Positions 61,675 to 64,000 of a stretch of 64,000 nt of DNA are shown here, in pieces (the stretch's first letter is position 1; the number at the start of each line of letters is the position of its first letter). Source of the stretch: Winogradskyella bathintestinalis. Its GTDB lineage: Bacteria > Bacteroidota > Bacteroidia > Flavobacteriales > Flavobacteriaceae. The notes under the pieces were generated by a model. It saw nothing but the letters and a program-made list of their open reading frames with translations. It was not told the DNA's origin and searched no databases. A program made the translations under genes and the position numbers. Location of the stretch: contig NZ_JASDDK010000002.1 of NCBI RefSeq assembly GCF_030407435.1, forward strand, positions 528,702 to 592,701, written 5' to 3'.

Positions 61675-62904
61675 GTGAATAGATACTATATTGTACTATT
61701 AATATTAGGTATAACCTCACTTCTAGCGAGTTTTTTACCTATTCTAATAAAGAAATTTAAATTCAGTTTTACAATACCATTATTAATTTTTGGTGCCTTT
61801 CTCTATTATATTAATATGCCATTGCCGTGGCCTAATCCGGTATGGGAAATTGATTTAACCTTACGGTTCTCAGAATTAGTGGTTATCATTAGCCTTATGG
61901 TGGCTGGCTTAAAAATTGGGCTTAACTACTCTTGGAAAGAGTGGCAGAATCCAATTCGATTATTAAGTATAACGATGCCTTTATTTATGGGGGTTGTTTT
62001 CTTAATATCCCATTACTTATTAAATTTTAACGGTCCAATTTCTTTACTTCTCGCTGCAGTTTTGGCACCTACAGATCCTGCTTTAGCGTCTGAAATTCAA
62101 CTGAACAAAAAGCAGTCCGTCGAATCTAAGAATGTTGGCATTCAGTATAATTTAACTGCTGAGGCCGGATTGAATGACGGCTTGGCATTTCCTTTCGTGT
62201 TTTTAGCAATTTTATGGTCTAAGCAAAATGCATTAGGAGTTGAGGAATGGAAAGAATGGCTAAGTTATTATGTACTCTATAAAGTAGCTATCGGGACTTT
62301 AATTGGAGCGGTCATAGGGTTTTGTTATAGCTATTTTACCAAAAAATTATCAAATAATTATGAGCGTAAAATACATCAAGCTTTTGTGGCACTTTCTTTA
62401 ACATTTATCTCTTACGGATTAGCTGAAATGCTCAATTCGTATGGCTTTTTGAGTGTATTTTTTACTGGTCTATTTGCCAATTACCATAAACATACTAAAG
62501 ATATAAAAACAGAAAGTGATCCAAATTTAGATTTTATAACCAATACGGAGAAATTTTTAATTACGTTTTGGATGATTTTCTTCGGTGGCTCCGTTATGGC
62601 TGGAATATTAAATTTTATAACCTTGCCGACATTTATCTTTGCCTGTTTTTTGGTTCTAATTGCTAGACCTCTATTAGGATACATCAGCTTGAAAAGAACA
62701 GGACTGGATAAAGGAAAACGATTAGCTATATCATTTTTGGGAATTAGAGGTATCGGCTCTGTTTTTTATCTCACTTACGCCATTAAGCATGGACAGTTTA
62801 ATGATTTAAACCACATTTTTTCAATCGTGGCGTTAGTCATTTTAATTTCCATTTTAATACATGGATTTTCAGCAAAACGAATTATGAAAACTTTTGAAAA
62901 ATAA
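61675..62904 (+). CDS. Na+/H+ (cation:proton) antiporter, CPA1 family
   Basis: 409 residues from a GTG start. About 12 hydrophobic segments. The second helix cluster has LAAVLAPTDPALASEIQ with the conserved TDP, and NLTAEAGLNDGLAFPFVF contains the acidic ND of the CPA1 ion site. GNQNIRG-like segment LGIRGIGSVFYLTYA lies near the C-terminus. It exchanges Na+ (or K+) for protons across the inner membrane. 25 bp after katE; convergent with the topoisomerase gene. Confidence 0.9.
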   Translation: MNRYYIVLLILGITSLLASFLPILIKKFKFSFTIPLLIFGAFLYYINMPLPWPNPVWEIDLTLRFSELVVIISLMVAGLKIGLNYSWKEWQNPIRLLSITMPLFMGVVFLISHYLLNFNGPISLLLAAVLAPTDPALASEIQLNKKQSVESKNVGIQYNLTAEAGLNDGLAFPFVFLAILWSKQNALGVEEWKEWLSYYVLYKVAIGTLIGAVIGFCYSYFTKKLSNNYERKIHQAFVALSLTFISYGLAEMLNSYGFLSVFFTGLFANYHKHTKDIKTESDPNLDFITNTEKFLITFWMIFFGGSVMAGILNFITLPTFIFACFLVLIARPLLGYISLKRTGLDKGKRLAISFLGIRGIGSVFYLTYAIKHGQFNDLNHIFSIVALVILISILIHGFSAKRIMKTFEK

Positions 62905-62917
62905 GGTTTCCTTTCAT

Positions 62918-63904
62918 CTAATTCAATTTCTTTTTTAGCATACACAACACACCAATTTCTTCTCGCGAAAGATTTTCATTCACCTTTAAAAGTCGTGAAA
63001 TCTCCTTTTGAAAATAATTAATGGTTTTGCCATCTATATATTCATCTATTACGCGCGGATCAATGTAAGAACTACGGGCAACCGATGGAGTATTTCCTAG
63101 TCTTTCGCTCACCTTAATTACGGCCTCACGAATATTATTATCTAATTCTTTTTGATCTTGTTCTTTAGACAAACCAATTTCGTCTAATGCCAACGCTGCA
63201 ATTACAGTTCCTGCCCATGTTCTAAAATCCTTGGTAGAAAATTCTTCTCCCATAATTTCTTTAATGTAGTTATTAAGATGATCACTTTTCACATCATGCT
63301 TTACTCCTGCTTCATCTATAAACTTAAATATTTCATAACCAGGCAAATCATCTATTTCCTTTACTATTTTGGCTAACTTCTTATCAACAATATGACGCTC
63401 TTGTGCCTTTCCAGATTTTCCCTTGTAACTAAATACGAGTTCCTCACCTTCAATCTGCAAATGTTTACTTCTCATTGTGGTTAGGCCATAACTACTATTC
63501 TCTTTAGCGTAATAGTCATTACCTGGCCGAAAATAAGCCGCCTCTAAAAGACGTACCATACAGGCCAATACTTTCTCTTTAGATAATTTTCGTTTTCTAA
63601 GGTGTTGCCCTGTAACTCGCCTCATATGTTCTATATTATCGGCAAATTTAACAATGCGGTCAAATTTTTCTTGATTCTGCTTTTCTCTAAATTTAGGGTT
63701 ATAGATATACTGTTTGCGATTTTTATCATCACGACCTACCACTAATATTTTAGCATTTTTTTTGGCACTAATCTCTACATCGGTCCACGCTGGTGGAATA
63801 ACTAGAGATTTAAACCACAATTTTAATTTTTTGTCTTTTATGGTTTGATTAGAGTCATCGACATAGCGAAAGCCTCTTCCATGTTTTCTACGGTAATACA
63901 TCAT
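62918..63904 (-). CDS. DNA topoisomerase IB (eukaryotic/poxvirus-like)
   Basis: 328 residues. N-terminal domain (GRGFRYVDDSNQTIKDKK, IPPAWTDVEISAKKNAKI), then the catalytic domain with FRPGNDYYAKENSSYGLTTM, the RKR-containing GQHLRKRKLSKEK region, KDFRTWAGTV and catalytic tyrosine Y280 in VARSSYIDPRV. Relaxes supercoils by a 3'-phosphotyrosine intermediate. Type IB enzymes are scattered among bacteria and often sit with stress genes. Convergent with the antiporter gene (13-bp gap). Confidence 0.95.
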   Translation of the reverse strand: MMYYRRKHGRGFRYVDDSNQTIKDKKLKLWFKSLVIPPAWTDVEISAKKNAKILVVGRDDKNRKQYIYNPKFREKQNQEKFDRIVKFADNIEHMRRVTGQHLRKRKLSKEKVLACMVRLLEAAYFRPGNDYYAKENSSYGLTTMRSKHLQIEGEELVFSYKGKSGKAQERHIVDKKLAKIVKEIDDLPGYEIFKFIDEAGVKHDVKSDHLNNYIKEIMGEEFSTKDFRTWAGTVIAALALDEIGLSKEQDQKELDNNIREAVIKVSERLGNTPSVARSSYIDPRVIDEYIDGKTINYFQKEISRLLKVNENLSREEIGVLCMLKKKLN

Positions 63905-64000
63905 TTTGCCTAATTAAGAACATATAAAATAACTACTTTATTAAGACAAGGATTAACTCAAAAGCTATTAAATGTATCTATTTCAGCACAATGTTATTAT

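Noticed and set aside
1..64000. CRISPR array, insertion sequence, prophage or restriction/anti-phage cluster
   Set aside because: No evenly spaced short repeats with unique spacers, transposase, integrase, phage structural gene or known defence module was seen in the window.

Overview
The window looks like chromosome of a marine Flavobacteriaceae bacterium (Bacteroidota). It is AT-rich, its promoters have Bacteroidota-type -7 elements (TAnnTTTG), and Shine-Dalgarno sequences are not obvious. It carries type IX secretion (T9SS) cargo with both known C-terminal sorting domains, PorP/SprF and OmpA-like partners, Crp/Fnr regulators with degenerate HTH ends, a DUF4369 lipoprotein, and anchored CarboxypepD_reg proteins. 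No phage, insertion sequence, CRISPR array or rRNA operon is visible. One tRNA (Thr, UGU) is present. Genus and species cannot be fixed from the sequence alone.

Layout. 0-3.5 kb: tail of a beta-lactamase-fold serine hydrolase cut by the window edge, a Cys-rich membrane-anchored CarboxypepD_reg protein, a transglutaminase-like protein and a Crp/Fnr regulator. 3.7-9.75 kb (minus): a 2006-residue secreted beta-helix protein with eleven ~150-residue super-repeats and a T9SS type A tail. 10-20.9 kb: MOSC protein, pyruvate carboxylase, META lipoprotein, RlmF, DEAD-box helicase, CarboxypepD protein, DoxX-like protein, MFS transporter and a VanX-type dipeptidase. 21.5-27 kb: alpha/beta hydrolase, an SPFH / PH-like / Arc-type trio, DUF819 transporter and DUF4369 lipoprotein. 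27-28.7 kb (minus): tRNA-Thr, a small helical protein, QueD and Idi. 28.8-39.0 kb (minus): a three-gene T9SS operon (2415-residue SprB-like cargo, PorP/SprF, OmpA-like protein) behind a canonical promoter with a long leader. 39.6-48 kb: RF3, a 4Fe-4S mini-protein, an EEP lipoprotein, a decayed glpD, an FKBP isomerase and a 1202-residue outer-membrane protein whose phosphoesterase domain has lost its metal ligands. 48-51 kb: Rho_N protein, MsrB, MsrA, a divergent MsrA paralogue, an aldo/keto reductase and a small membrane protein. 51.5-64 kb: a block resembling a general-stress island (SDR, two YetF-like DUF421 proteins, small disordered proteins, DUF892 ferritin-like protein, large-subunit catalase, Na+/H+ antiporter, topoisomerase IB). 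Inside it is a two-gene unit pairing a GntA-type heme N-hydroxylase with a DUF1989 protein.

How it fits together. Two separate T9SS cargo systems (type A and type B tails) supply giant repetitive surface proteins, and the type B operon carries its own PorP/SprF and OmpA-like helpers. The 48-64 kb half is dominated by oxidative and envelope stress functions. The best leads for something undescribed are the GntA-DUF1989 pair (predicted guanidino chemistry), the pseudo-phosphoesterase/beta-barrel fusion, two candidate small RNAs bounded by consensus promoter boxes and terminators, and the SPFH/PH-like/Arc trio. All functional statements come from reading motifs by eye; no database search was possible.
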